This document shows positions 1-12,200 of a stretch of DNA of 64,000 bases, piece by piece. Every line of letters begins with the position of its first letter. The stretch's first letter is position 1. The DNA comes from Ligula intestinalis. Taxonomy: Eukaryota > Platyhelminthes > Cestoda > Diphyllobothriidea > Diphyllobothriidae. The notes under the pieces were generated by a model. That model did no database searches and had not been told where the DNA came from. It was given only the letters and a program-made list of their open reading frames with translations. The translations under genes were made by a program, and so were the position numbers. The stretch lies in NCBI GenBank assembly GCA_036362985.1, contig JAYGXS010000001.1, positions 21,193,296 to 21,257,295 on the forward strand, in the 5' to 3' direction.

Positions 1-777
1 GTGATCCGAGTACAAACATTACGTTGACCGTCACAGGATCACTCGCAGGCTTGTTAGCGGACACAATACTGATCCAGTTTTTTGACCGGTGTTAGCTTCT
101 CCGGGGCCAACATGTACGCTAACCTGCAACTCTTCCAAATGTAATAAGTTCTGAAACACACAGACTCTTAGTAGAGCAGTTTCCTCAGCAATCCCGGTCT
201 CCGCATAAGAAACGTCTTGCTCCCTTTTTTGCTGCGAGGCTTATCAGAGAGCCTCTTTAATGTCGCCTAGAAAAATCGCTACTGTAAACCCCAGTGAAGT
301 TGTCTTTTTGGGCTGAATGCATATTTTAAAGTCCTAATAAATTCGGCTACTGGATTTTTACCGCACATTTTCGATGATGTTTATATTCATCGCCATGTGG
401 AATTTTTTGCTTTTTGTACTCGTTTGCGTGTTTGATAGTACCTCGGTCATGAAAGTTCCTGTAAGCGTGTTTGTTTAGAAGGTGCCACTCCGTATGATGA
501 GCGGTCCGAGTTGTCTGTTAGGAATTTACATGTACGGCTATGACCTTTGGACTTTTTCGGCAGCGGTAACACATTACCACGCAGGTGCACCACACGTCAC
601 CGAGTGCTTGTACGCAATTTAAAACCGGGCTTTCAATCGCTGGTCGCCAAACATCTCGATGTATTTGCTTCTAAGAAAGCTGGAATTTCTACTCTGTGTC
701 GACTGACGCCATTTTAGATTCCTTTCAATCGATCGTTTTATTTTTTTAACGCAGAAGCCTCTTGTTTTTACTTTCAG
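1..777. other. No firm gene content ahead of the first clear exon
   Basis: Apart from the weak candidate exon at 585-660, this stretch shows no convincing coding segment or recognisable repeat. It is probably an intron of the gene that ends at 3073. Confidence 0.4.
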
Positions 778-3073
778 CTTTCTGTACTGGAATCCACGCG
801 TCAGTCTCTCCCCGCTGCTGCTGTCGTGGCGTTTCACCAACACCATACCGACGAATCCACCCAGAAATCTGTTCAATTTGCTAGCTTGTTGTTGGCCTTT
901 CTCAAGGCGAACTGCACCGAGGTGAGTTACTGAAACAGCTTACTTCTTATTAGGTTGGAATGGAAAAAAGTTTTGCAGAACTTTCAATAAAACAGGATTT
1001 TGTAGGAAAATTTATTGACCAAATCCATACTTTGTTTTTGACAGTAAAAAAAGCAGTAACAACTATCTTTCAAAATAAAGTCCATCATACTGAATGATTT
1101 TCTGCCACTGATCTAGGCATCTTGATCTGTTTAAAATAAACTTCCCATGGGGTTTGATTAGAAGAATATTTTGCATGCTTGGAAGGCATGCATCCCAAGC
1201 AATGAAATTTCAAGGAAGGACGTTCTTTAGGACATGATGTAACTGTATTCAGTCAATTTTTCACGCTTGATCCCAGTTCGTCGTCAGACTTGAGAAGATG
1301 TGTTAAGAAAAATTAAAATTTCAAAGGCGCTGATACAATTTTATAGTGTGAGTGCTAATGGACAGTTACAGTTTGCGTTTTGACAAAATTAGTAATCTTC
1401 ATAGCGTAATTGCTAATTTTAATTTGCGTCAATACAGGGGGAAAAGTTACTGGTCCTCCGGTGCGGGCGCTAATTAGCAGTTTTGGTGCACCTTAGCCCG
1501 TAGTGATCGTTCACCGTGTCTTCCATCTTTCTTTGAAATGTTGGTACACACCTTTCAGCTCTGTATGTCGGTTGATGCATGAATCATCGGAGTCCATAGT
1601 CTCGAGAAATTATCGGCCTTTTTTTCGGGGGAGGGGGCAAACTCCGACGATGCTTGCTTTGTACTATGTAAAGGTTTTTCCTGTATCATGGCAGTGCATA
1701 GCCACTTTGGACAAATTGTCACGTCTCCTCAATGTCGGCATACTTCTTCGACTGTCTCGCCTTAATAAAATTGAGCATCACATTTGGACAATGAGGACTG
1801 GCTTACCTTAATGAGCATGCATTGTCATCGAGTAGTCCTGATTTGGGAGCAGTACTTTGAGTCGATCGTAAAACGGTCTTGAACCACTTTCTTGGGCTTT
1901 GCTTCAAAACATTTTTTGCAGGCTTCTTCGACTTCGCATTGTGCTGGTAGAATAAAGTCAGTTTACAAGAAACCAATGCTAGATACTTCTGCGCATGTTT
2001 CAGACTGTTCTTGGATTGCTTATGATTAAGGATTGCCGAGGGAATCCGAAACGTCAGGAAAATAAAGTCCTTGTTCCAGTGATCGCATCTTCTTCTTCTT
2101 CTTCTGTACTTCTCTTTAATCGTGTCTTAGACACGGTCCGGGTTTGCTTGTAGCGATTGTGGTTAACGGCACAGCCGTTCTGTGCAATTTCAGAGTGAAG
2201 CATACGTTGGAAATTCCCCCCAAAACACAGGCGCACCTTTTATGGCCGAATCGATCTTGGCTTTGGACTGATGGAGGTGCCTAATCTCTCGGAACTCAAT
2301 TTATTTTGTCGGTTATGATTGACCAAGTAAACCAGTTTTTTTCATTAGATATCAGGCGTTTCCAAAATCGATTCTTCATAGGGATTTGTAAAAAATTAGC
2401 GGCAATTTTCTACTCGTCAATTGAATTGTGCTTTGGTCAGCCCATGTGGGTCTTGATGGGGCTTCCCATGTAAAGACAACTCGATGCAGGTGTTTCAAGA
2501 CCGTTTTCTGCTCGAATTCAAGTACTGTTGCCAAATCAGGACGGCCGGAAAACGGTTCCTGTTTAAGAGTGAAAAGCAAATGCTTATTGTTCAGTTCTTC
2601 TGGTCGACCCGAACAAGGCTAGCTTTCCAAATTTATGTTGCCTGTGTACAATAGTTATCCTGGACGGCCTCTCCACCTTTGCCATCTTTTGCTGTTTCGC
2701 TCGTCGAAAATCTGTGTTTTCAGCAACGGCGAATCAGGATTCATAGTTTATTTTTATTCATAGACATTTTGCATATAGGAGTAAGGTTGAGATTGGGACG
2801 TTTGTGAAAAAATAACAAAAATCTTCAGAAGAAATGTAAAAAAACCATGCTTAGATAACTTTCATCGCAACTACTGCAGAACTTTCGTCCCAGGCTAGTA
2901 CTTTTCAGAGCGGCTGGTTTACTTCCAATGACAAATAGACTTTCTTATTCTTCTTTCTCTGTGTGTGTGTGTTTTAGATCCTTCCCGAGTCCCAAAGCCT
3001 GCTGCGCGAAGTAGCCTCGACGCACAAAAGCTTCCTGAGTCGATCTCTCTGTTCAGCTGTTGAGTCCCTGTAA
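585..3073 (+). CDS. 3' end of an unidentified protein-coding gene (last two exons, perhaps three)
   Basis: Two exons fit together in phase 0. The first is 778-921: acceptor CTTTCAG, donor GTGAGT, 48 codons starting LSVLEST and ending ANCTE. The second is 2978-3073: acceptor GTTTTAG, 31 codons starting ILPESQ and ending AVESL, then TAA. Both read without stops and end cleanly at their splice sites, with an intron of about 2.06 kb between them. A possible upstream exon at 585-660 (acceptor ACGCAG, donor GTATTT) reads in a compatible phase but is weaker. The joined tail of about 79 residues is leucine- and serine-rich and looks helical, with no catalytic motif. I do not recognise the family. The 5' part lies outside the window. 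The stop codon is 141 nt before the acceptor ahead of ACOT8, which makes a shared transcript possible. Confidence 0.5.
922..2977 (+). other. Intron of the unidentified gene; one dispersed repeat trace
   Basis: This 2056-nt intron starts GTGAGT and ends GTTTTAG. Around 1845-1895 it contains a stretch resembling 56000-56045 (both carry a 14-base AAAACGGTCTTGA-type core), so part of it is an interspersed repeat. No other structure was recognised. Confidence 0.45.
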
Positions 3074-3216
3074 AGGAAACCGGTGTACTCACTGCTTTTT
3101 TATCGTCCAAAGAAATATATCTATTTTTATATACACCTCTTTTTCTAACCCTCCCCACAAATCACTGCATGTTTGTTAATGAATTCATCGACCGGCTTCT
3201 TTTCCCCCTTACAGAG
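3074..3216 (+). promoter_or_regulatory. Short intergenic spacer with a strong splice acceptor before the ACOT8 start
   Basis: Between the TAA of the upstream gene and the ACOT8 ATG lie 143 nt. They end in a pyrimidine tract and acceptor TTTTCCCCCTTACAG (3200-3214), then AG and ATG. No exact AATAAA is seen in the spacer; the closest is AAGAAATA. A spacer this short with an acceptor just before the ATG is what a spliced-leader addition site in a polycistronic unit looks like. It could equally be the end of a 5' UTR intron. Confidence 0.4.
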
Positions 3217-6200
3217 ATGACGACGGGTGACGCCTTCATTAGTGCGCTTGAGATCTCCCCCCTCTCCGATGACACGTTTGCGTATGTGCCACTTCTCTGT
3301 GAATACTTTTGTCCGCTTTGAAACTTTTTATGTTCAGTTTAGCCTACACATTTTCCTCGCGTTTACTGCCTTGGCATAGGCGAGGCCAGGACACTGCCCC
3401 CTCCCCCCACAACCTGTGATTTTCCGCTGTAATTAACATTACCACTCCAATGCCCAAAAATTTGCAACTCCTCCGTAGAATGGGCGCACATCAAGTTGGC
3501 CGACCGTTCGAGACAGACTGTTGCCCGTGGATGGTGGTGGTGTGTGGATAAGAAACAAGCAACCCTTCCCGACCGCTGCGAACGGCGGCTTCCACCGTAT
3601 GCCTCACGGATGGGGCGCAGCAATTGTAACTTGCACGTGAATTGTTGTATAGTGAGACAGATTTGGACAAAACATCTACTGCACGCTATTTTCTCTCTCC
3701 CCTACCGCGCCTACACTGCTGTGATGGCAAGACGGCAGGCGGTAGACGCGAGTACTGGGCACACGCGACATGGTCCTCACCATGCGTACCAGGTTACCGT
3801 AATAGCGAATCGGTTCTCACATGCTTGAGGATGCCAGAGAAGATACCCTAGGAAGGCACAATTGCAGCCTGATTTCCAGTTTGGGGAAGGAGCAAGTTTT
3901 CTTTTTATTTGGCAACTGTGCATACCACGATCCCAAATGCTCAGTGGTAGATTCGAGTAGGTGAAATTTAACATAATAGAGGAATATGCCCATGTGTTGT
4001 GCAGATGGATTTGTCATTGTCGGCCTCACTCTCCTTTTCCATTTCAACGCACCGCTTGGCTTTTCGAGCCTGGGGTTGGCCATAATGGCGAACGCAAAAT
4101 GAAGACCTGTAAGCACATCTTCGGTGGCATAACATACAAGAAAAGTTCTGATTAGCAGGAAGAACGAATTTAGTATGCACAGAACTCCGACCTCTTACTT
4201 CAGGCAGTAATACTGGTCGCGGGACAGTGAGGGCTGCGGACTTGCATGGCATCTAGCGCACTGCATATTCTTTCACATACCAGGCTACAATGGTAGGGTG
4301 GTGTCAAGAAAATTGGGAGTAAGCTTTGACGCACTGAAGGACAAACCCAAACAACCCGTTTACGCCTGCTACACCCGATTCGGTCCAGCCAGCATGTATC
4401 AGGCTTTTACTAGCAGGACTCTCGGAGCTCACATGCGTGTCAGTGTCGTAAAGGCCTCCTTTTGAAGGAGCGATTATGTCTGATTTCTAATTCTCAATTT
4501 ACTCAAAAGTACCCCCCCCCATTAACACAAAGTAATCCACCTAGTTCAAAACCTACCAAGCCGCGACTTTTTGCGCGTCGTGACAAATCCATGTGCGACT
4601 CCAGGACGCGACCCACCTTGGCCGAATTTCTTGCTGGGCGTGGATGTGTGGATCAGATATTCACTCTGAGACGGATCCTTGAATTCCGCCATAGCTACCA
4701 GCAACCAACGGCCATTTGCTTTGTTGACTTTGCCGCTGCGTTCGACTCCGTCCATCGTGACCTTCTATGGCGGATAATGGCATGGTGTATCACCAAAACT
4801 AATCGCCATGATCAAGGCATACTACCGCTCCACCACTGCGTGGGTTTTATTTCACAGCAACCTTTCAGAACCCTTCGCTATTCGCTCAGGCGTTTGGCAA
4901 GGCTGTGTCTTTTCGCCCATCCTCGTTAGCTATGCCATTGACTGGGTTCTCGGGAAGGCCCTACAAGAAGGTGACGGTATTGAGCTTGCAACCGGGCGCC
5001 GGTTGACTGATCTTGACTATTTCGATGATATTGCCTTACTAGCGTCAAGCTTTGGCGATCTCCAGTCTATGGTGTCACGGGTGAACGATGTCGTTCAAAC
5101 GGTTGGCTTGTCCATAAACGTTGGGAAGACCAAAGTGTTTACACGCTGCATCCAAACCGAAAAGAAGGCATCCCTCGAGATAAGTGGCTGTCAACTAGAA
5201 GGAGTCGACAGTTTCAAATATCTCAGAGCAAGATTGCTGCCCAATGGACAGAGTAAGGATGGCATTGTCTCCCGAATTGATGCAGCGCGACGAGTGTTCT
5301 CCAACCTTCGGAAGGGCTTATGGACCCGACGCGATATCTGTATTTCACCAAACATCCGCGTGTACCGTGTATCTGTGCGGTCCGTTCTCCTATACGGATG
5401 CAAATGTTGGGCTATGCGCGTGGAAGATGAACAGAAACTGGAAGTCTTTGACCACTAATGTCTGAGGAGCATCCTTCGAGTGAAGTACGCTGACTTCGTC
5501 TTTAATGAAACAGTCCGCACTCGCTGTGACAAAATCACAAGGATATCCCAGGCCATTCAGAAAATACGGCTGAGGTGGTTTGGATACGTTCTTCGTTGCC
5601 AACCCCAAGAGCTCAGTGCTAGTGTCCTCGACATGGAACCGTTGCTTATTGGAAACGTCGAAGAGAGGGTCAACTCAAAACCTGGCTCGAATCGGTCCGT
5701 CAAGACATGAAAGTGATTCTCGGACCTTCGGTATTTGGTCTCCGGCGCTTGCGAAGAGAATGGGTTGAACTGTCCAGGTCTGCGGCCGTGGACCGCCGCG
5801 CTTGGAGAAGCACCATTCAGGACATAATTGAGGCCGGCTATATCAGTCATGATCGCAGTCGTAACAAGTAAGTAAGTCAAACTTCTTGTTTGTAGGAAAT
5901 GCGCTGATAGGCCGTGAGGAGGCATTTCTCTGTGTAGACCTTATTCTCTCTCTACCTCCCGATTAGGGTTAAGTGCTTCAATCTGTTTCAACGCAGGAGC
6001 CGTGCATTCAGTGGATTTTGTAGCCGCACTGGAAGCGACACTGCCAAAGCTGCAGACCACAGAAGACGCGAAGAACTGGATTCTCCAGCGAGTTGCATTT
6101 CTCATTGTATCTCAAAGGCCCCGCCGAACCATTCTCTCAACCAAGATAAAAATCATTAACGAAGGATGAAGCACTCGTCATCGTTCCAGCGCGCAGAGGA

Positions 6201-9200
6201 CAGGCAACTGCGGACTTGAACCAGTCGTAGTACGTGGCAAGAGCTCGGAGCTGATGAAAGACAGCCAGACATATAAGTTCGTCGACTCCGATCCCATCAG
6301 AACACCGGTAGACAGAGTCAGTAAGAGCCTGAATCAAATGAGCCACTAAATGGCAATATCCCAGTAAACCCAATAAGATGACACCTTAGTACATTTCCAC
6401 GGTTTACCCAAAAGTCAGAAGCCAAGTATTCTTCTACGGCCCATCGTAGCACTGAAAAGTACATATGCCTATAGATTAGGCAAATGGCCTGCTAGGCATT
6501 TAAAAAAGCCAAAAAGTCACACAATACGCAGCCATATCCTCAACGCGCTTCCTGTAAAATAAGGTAAAACATGACTCACTGAAATAGTCTGGATCTTTCG
6601 TACTTCGGGCTGACCTTCCTTACATTCTCACCTGGCTACTTCCTTTTTGGTCGTTCTGATTACTGCTAATGGTCTTCAGGGTTAGCCAATGAAATAAAAT
6701 TGCATCCCTGATGAGTACCTACTTATCAGTCGTTGAACAGTACGGTTACCAAGAGGAACACTGCTGGTGCCATGTAGGCTGAGAGAAATTTTTCGTATGT
6801 ACAGTTTCGCTCAAAGTGCCGTAACCTTGTTCAATGTCAATGCTGGCTGATGTTGTAGTACATGCTGCGATATTGTCTCAAGCAAAACGATTCTAAGCAG
6901 ATCCCGGCAGAACAACAGGACGACGAACTTTTCGCTTTGGGTGGACACCACGGTCTCAGCAGCATCTAGGGCGACTTATGTCTGAGTCTCTCGATTCGCG
7001 CAGTTCGAAAACGTCTCCCCCGTATCTGTCAACGGGCTCGGTGTGTGGTGCTCTGGCCTTTTTGTCGCAGGAAGTACCTACTGCGCGAGAGCGGTCCGTT
7101 CACGCAATGCAAAAGTTTTTGAAAACAAGTGGTTATATGGTTATTTTCTCACTGTTGGTTCAACCTGTGAAAAAAACAATTAATCAGTTCTGGTTTGACA
7201 GGTGTTCCTTTTCAACGATATTGATGAGCGGTAAGTAGACGTCGAAGCAAACTTTTTTCGCATTCGGTCTGAAAGTTGGCATAATTATTGGAGCTGACAT
7301 TCATCGGCTACTGTGGACTAACCACATAATCGGTTGCTATTAGGAGAAATAATTACGTGATTGTTATAATCTTGCTTCTCAGTGATCACCTGCGTCGCCA
7401 TTTGTTCTAACCTTGGATGTGCCTGTGTCGACACTGGTTATATCCCCCAGTTGCGTATTAGGAAGAGAAGGCAGAACAGGAAGGAAGATAATACTTTACT
7501 GTCACAGTTCCTGCTATTACATCAGCTCTCTCTTTTGTGTGTCCGTCAGAAGCGTGTCCCTTGTCGTCAGCAGCGTGTCTTCTGTCGGCGGTAGCGCAGT
7601 CTCATGTTGGCCAACAGGTCTCGTTTCCCGGCAACAGAATGCCCTTCTCGCAGCCTCGCTGTTTATGGGCCAGTAGTCATTATTCCCTATTGGCCCTCAA
7701 CGGGTGGCCGATAGAGGCAGCCATCAACGGTGTCCTCAGCGTGACCTCCCGATGACAGAACCCGGCCTGCGGCGGTCTCGCGTGCGCGTGCCTCCTTGCG
7801 TCCTCGCGTGGTGTCCGCCCTTTGAAGGTCGTGTTCTTGTCCCGTTCTGCCTGCCTCCGCTGTCATGTAGACTTCCTTTGTTTTCGTACCCTCAGGATGG
7901 CCCGAGTGATAACTCGCGTGCTGGGCTGTCCTAACAGTGATAGTGAAAAAAGCCTATCTCTCAGGCTGAAGACATTTGCTCAGCAAAAGTATCCTCCACT
8001 GCAAAACTGCAAGTTTTAGGATAGGACATTGTGATTGTGGACCTATCTGAGCTCCCTTACATGCCTATCAGCGAAGTTTCTGAGACGAACGAGCCGCAGC
8101 CCGTCAGCCTATAAATATAAGGAGCTGTTATTAACTGTCGTGTAGGTAATGGGGACGTACATCGTAGACTAATTAATGTGTGGATGTATGTTGTGCGAAC
8201 CCTACGTGCGAAAATTGGAGCTAAAGCAGACTAAAACACACAAAAAAGTGGAGATATAGAAAACAACAGATTCTCGGTGGCTTGGACGACTCTGTATTTT
8301 TTTCCGATTGTATCTGCCCTCTCCACAATATCATCCTCATCATCGTTTGCCGCCATCTCCATTGGGCATTTATCATGCCTATTGTATTTGCTTATCAGAT
8401 CACCTAGTCTAAAATCACCGTTGCCCTCCTATTAGCGCGTGAGATACTACAAAACAATACCTGTCCTCGTGTTTTCTTAGTTACGCGTCGCATCACTAAC
8501 CTCAGTACTTAGTTGTCGACACTTTGGGAAGCCTTCTTATCAACGATGGCATCGGACCTTCCAAAGGGGGTTCAGGACTATTCTCTCTCTCATCCTTGCT
8601 TTATCATTCTGGTTTTTTTCACCTCCGCTTCCTTACACGTCTGGCTTTTGAAGTTTGCTGACTGCTCCTGATACCTTTCTTGGTAAAACGTAGCGCCTCA
8701 GTCACTGTTCTAAGTCTGCGATAGCTTTCTTCGTATTGTGTGATTGTGACGCTTATGCGTTTTAGATCAGGCTGCTGCCTCTCACGCTTTAGAACATTCT
8801 TTGCATTCTTCATGGGCCTTCTTACATTGAACATAATCCCTCCCCTCCCCGCTTTTCAGAGCCAAACGTGGTCCACTGCTCAATTCGCGCACCATCTATG
8901 GTGGCGAACTCATGGCTCAGGCGTTGATGGCGGCTCAACATACTGTTCCTCCGGATTTCGACGTGCATAGCATGCACTGTTACTTTCTCGGGAAAAGTGC
9001 GTCAAATCACTCTCGTTTGGCTTTCCCCCATTGCACCTGCCGTTTCTCGCATGTCCGAGAGTTGACACTTCTTGTGTATTTTAGACGGAAATTCTGAATT
9101 GTCTTGTGGTTTAAATTCTCAAAGTGTGGCGTTGGTCTTGCCGGGTTAGCATTAAGTTCACTGTAACCGTCTTCCTTGTTTGTGATAATAACTGTGATTT

Positions 9201-12200
9201 TATCGCGCGTCTGCTCTCAGGCATCTTCTGCTACCCTGAGTTATGTCCTTATCGTAAAATGTAACTGTAGACCCCATTTATAGTATGTGGTGAACCCTGT
9301 AACTTCAAAATTCAGTTTTGAACGTCTAGGCTCTTTGACTTCTACTTACAACGCTGTTTAAGGTCGTTGGTGTCTAAGTAATTTCTTTGAAGCCCATGAT
9401 CAATAGTTGTATCGAGCCAACTGTCACTCACCCTTCGTTATCTTTTAATTCTCCTCCTTCTCACCACCCTCCTGTGTTACAATTCGACTTAAAAGAGTCC
9501 TTAATTCTGAATTATAATTTAAAAAACTTTTGTTTAGGCGCCTTGAAAATCTTAAATTCTTTGCTTTTCCCTAAATATTAGAGTTTAACTTTCGTCTTGA
9601 AAGGTTGTAGGTTCTCTGTTTTGACCTGAAGAATACCATTGTGCGCCTTCGTTTTCAACAATCTTTTTTTGTCGGCCTTCCATCCTTTATGATTCCTTTT
9701 CCATCGCTCAAGTCGTGGGTAACTCTTTAAATCATTTTAGTTTCGAGTATTGGACTATTTTCTACACAGCCTCCTAATTACTGACGGCTCACGCTCTTGC
9801 GCAAGCGTCGGGTCAATTCAGTGCTTGGCTCAATCCCTCGACACACTGCTTGACCTAAGATGGTGGAGGCTGTTAAAGATTCTTACTGTCCCTTACTATT
9901 TTGGTTCCTCATTTGTGGGAGAGTGTATTTTTTTAGGTTTACTCCAACTACCTTCTAACCCATCTGAAACGCAAATGTACCCAGTTAATAGCGTGATCTA
10001 GTCAAGATCCACAATGCTCATCCTCCGACACCGTTTCCTTTGTCCTCGATAGCATCTTTAACAACAAAAACCTTTATAAGCTCCATTTCATAGTCGGGTT
10101 GCAGAACGTCTCCGTTTTCAGGTTTCGTGAGTATGCCGTGGTCGAAGCTTGCTTGCCTGGCTTGACCGTCCTTACTTGGTACTCTTTGCATTCTTTTTGC
10201 CCAGGTAGCCCGACTGTACCGAACGCCTATAAGGTGCAGAAAAGTCTCGAGAGCCGTAGTTTCTCGCATCGAACGGTTGAGGCCTACCAACTGAATCAGA
10301 ACCAGGCGGACACCAGTGTCCCAGCTGCCTTCCGCATGGAATGTTCCTTCAAGTCTCCCGAAGAGGACGCTGCCAGTTTTGTTGGTCCCATGCCCAAGGT
10401 GACGCCTCCGGAGAAACTGGGCAGCATCCTCAAATTCGTGGACAACCTCAATCCGTACGAATATGTCCGCCGTTTTTTTCCCCAACCTTTTTCACATTGG
10501 GAACTAACGTCCGCCGTCGGTCCAAATGGACATTAAGCTTAGACTTATATGGGTTAGGTCATGATGGCAAGCAAACAAGCCGGAAATTGTCATTCTAATT
10601 TCCCCTATCTTCTTCGATTACACTCTATGGCGACCTGCTGCATGCGGAACCTTATCCGTAACTGCTACTCCCGCGCGATATTTCCATCTCATAGCCAACC
10701 TCCCCTCCATAAAACAAATTATGCTACTTGATTTGTCTTCGTTGCCTGCGCAGAATTCAATATGCAGCTGAATCTGGCAAAACATTTAAGAACAAAGTTG
10801 AATGGCATGCGCTGTCGCGAATTTCTTCTGCTCATTAGGGCCACCGCTTCGCCTAATAAGGCGCTGACGGTTGTTCAGTTCAGTTTGGTTTCATTAAGAG
10901 GTGAGGGAGAATAGGAAACGCTTTTAAATTCCCTAGCTCAAGTAGATTTCATGAATACATAAAGAACATTGAAAAGGCTATTGTTTGCGTAATTGCATGC
11001 GACAAACAAGTAACTGTCCGGAAACTTTAGAGAGTAAACGGCAATTTGTAGTTACTTTTTTCAGGCAGTATGTTCGTGTGTGGGATTTCAACATAGTAGT
11101 GCGTCAGACGACGAAACAGCGTGGAAGCTGAAGGGGTGATCAAGGACAACAGTCGTGAGCCTATCGGTAATTGCTGTTCGCCGGTTGGCCCAAACTAACG
11201 TCCAGTCACGTATTTTTGCTGCTTGCCAGCAAACAACCACTATGAGGTCCAGAGTAACCGAAGAAGTGAAAAGAAGATGGCTCGATTGCTGGGACAACAC
11301 TTTTATTTGCCTGACGTTTCGACCCGTATCTGCTACTGCTTATGTCTCTGATGATGAATCCGCGACTGATCTCGAAACGTCAGACGAATAAAAGTGTTGT
11401 CCGAGTGATCGAGTTCTCTCCTTTTCTTAACTGAACAAGTTTCTACTTCGCCAAATATGGAGCCGACAGTTCAATACTGTAAGCCGTAAACAGAATTTTC
11501 TACGTCTTCTTGGCACGACCGTAGTGCAGTTGACCCAAATTTGAAAAATTCGCGGCCTCGGTGGGAACCGAACCCACAGAGCATGGAAGGTTTTTGCGCA
11601 GCCAACTCTCTACCATTGAGCTACAAAGCTCACTGTATCCCTGGTCAACTGAATCAAGCAAACCTGCCAAGTGAGTCTACTGTTCATTCTGGTGGATTCT
11701 AGATGATTGCCTAGGAAATCCTGTCTGGGCAGTCAGCCTGCTGTTCCGTAATGGTCAATCCCATACGCGCAATTTCCACAATTTGCTCAACTGAATTAAG
11801 CAAATCTACCAAACACCCCTGATGACCGTAGTCCACTGTATCTCTCTACTTCGACTGTTATAATATGATAACTTCACATAGCTGCTCTCTTCTCCAACCC
11901 CCTCTTCATTTTTAACCACCTATCTGCAGGGCCAACTTGACTGGCGTGCAGAAGGAGCGGATTAAGCTGTTGCGTGGCTTTGCTGCCAACTCACCCATGG
12001 AGGTGCGCTTCTGTGAGCCAGCCCTTCTTCTCGGCTTGGAGCCCAACTCCTCTGGTCGCCTGCATGCTTGGATGCGTCTACGCACTCCGCCCTGTAGGTC
12101 TGATGCTTGGTTCCCCTTCATGGCATTGCCAATTCACCCCACCCCCTTCCCTTCACTTTTGCGTACCTCTAGACTGTGGCCTCGTGGGTGGAGCGGGGGT

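Noticed and set aside
10018..10485. 155-codon open frame on the minus strand
   Set aside because: It lies antisense to ACOT8 exon 3, which has clear homology and matched splice phases. The open frame is a by-product of that coding sequence.
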